Shown here in pieces: positions 63,863 through 64,000 of a stretch of DNA of 64,000 nt; within the stretch, counting starts at the first letter, position 1, and every line of letters starts with the position of its first letter. A program made the translations under genes and the position numbers. The notes beneath the pieces were generated by a model. It was given only the letters and a program-made list of their open reading frames with translations. It had not been told where the DNA came from and did not search any database. The stretch is from Amblyornis subalaris (lineage: Eukaryota; Chordata; Aves; Passeriformes; Ptilonorhynchidae): the NCBI GenBank assembly GCA_018881555.1, contig JACAXG010000165.1, forward strand, positions 182,479 to 246,478. The letters run 5' to 3'.

Positions 63863-64000
63863 GTGAGTAGACTTTGTTTCATATTTAAAATTAAGAATTT
63901 GATTTTGATCTGAATAAAATTCTGCTCTGAAAATCTGTTTGTCACATCTAATTCACACATAGCATGGTCCTTGTCAGGTAGGATGCTCTGTTGCCTGTTG

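Larger units (their letters stand above)
54186..64000 (+). other. DNAI1: DNAI1 intron 1 (inferred; right end beyond the window)
   Basis: This runs from the GTAAGG donor at 54186 to the end of the window. I see no match to the DNAI1 N-terminal region that should follow (a Ser-Ile-rich then acidic, charged segment), so exon 2 is placed outside the window. The segment holds a GC-rich start with CRE sites, a CR1 copy, a 28-bp direct repeat, and one strongly spliced open exon of unknown identity at 63695-63862 that does not resemble DNAI1. Confidence 0.5.

Overview
The window is vertebrate nuclear DNA, almost certainly from a bird. It carries several decayed CR1 LINE fragments, whose 3' ends read as the familiar ATTCTATGATTC-type repeats. 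It also has one solo LTR of the ERVL type common in neoavian birds. Outside one CpG island it is AT-rich and CpG-poor with very little coding sequence. Nearly all of the many short open frames are chance frames in introns, repeats or GC-rich promoter DNA.

The only firm gene content is a divergent gene pair around 53.3-54.2 kb. On the minus strand, 53323-53382 is the 20-codon first coding exon of FAM219A (MMEEIDRFQVP...EMQPL, then a GTGAGG donor). On the plus strand, 54153-54185 is an 11-codon first coding exon ending CAG|GTAAGG that fits DNAI1 (axonemal dynein intermediate chain 1). In the human genome these two genes are head-to-head neighbours (9p13.3, from memory). Everything left of 53322 is therefore read as FAM219A intron 1, and everything right of 54186 as DNAI1 intron 1. 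I found no further recognisable exon of either gene.

Layout. 1-52.5 kb: intronic DNA with a GGAA microsatellite (1.26 kb), MIR-like relics (7.6, 13.8 kb), a 179-bp direct duplication (12.7 and 14.2 kb), a possible minus-strand cassette exon with two hairpins (14.9-15.3 kb), CR1 pieces (16.2, 25.2, 36.5, 38.9, 43.6 kb), an ankyrin-like decayed frame (34.3 kb) and a solo ERVL LTR (50.1 kb). 52.7-54.3 kb: CpG island with a bidirectional promoter. 54.45-55.1 kb: a minus-strand CR1 close behind the DNAI1 exon. 55.2-64 kb: intronic DNA with a well-spliced but unrecognised candidate exon at 63695-63862.

The most unusual structure is inside the shared promoter. Five copies of a GC-box-flanked palindrome (core TGAATATTCA) start at 53585, 53662, 53739, 53817 and 53898, with spacings of 77, 77, 78 and 81 bp. 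The DNAI1 side also has an RFX X-box-like site, ETS sites and a 20-bp-spaced pair of perfect CRE sites, which suits a motile-cilia gene sharing a promoter with a broadly expressed gene.
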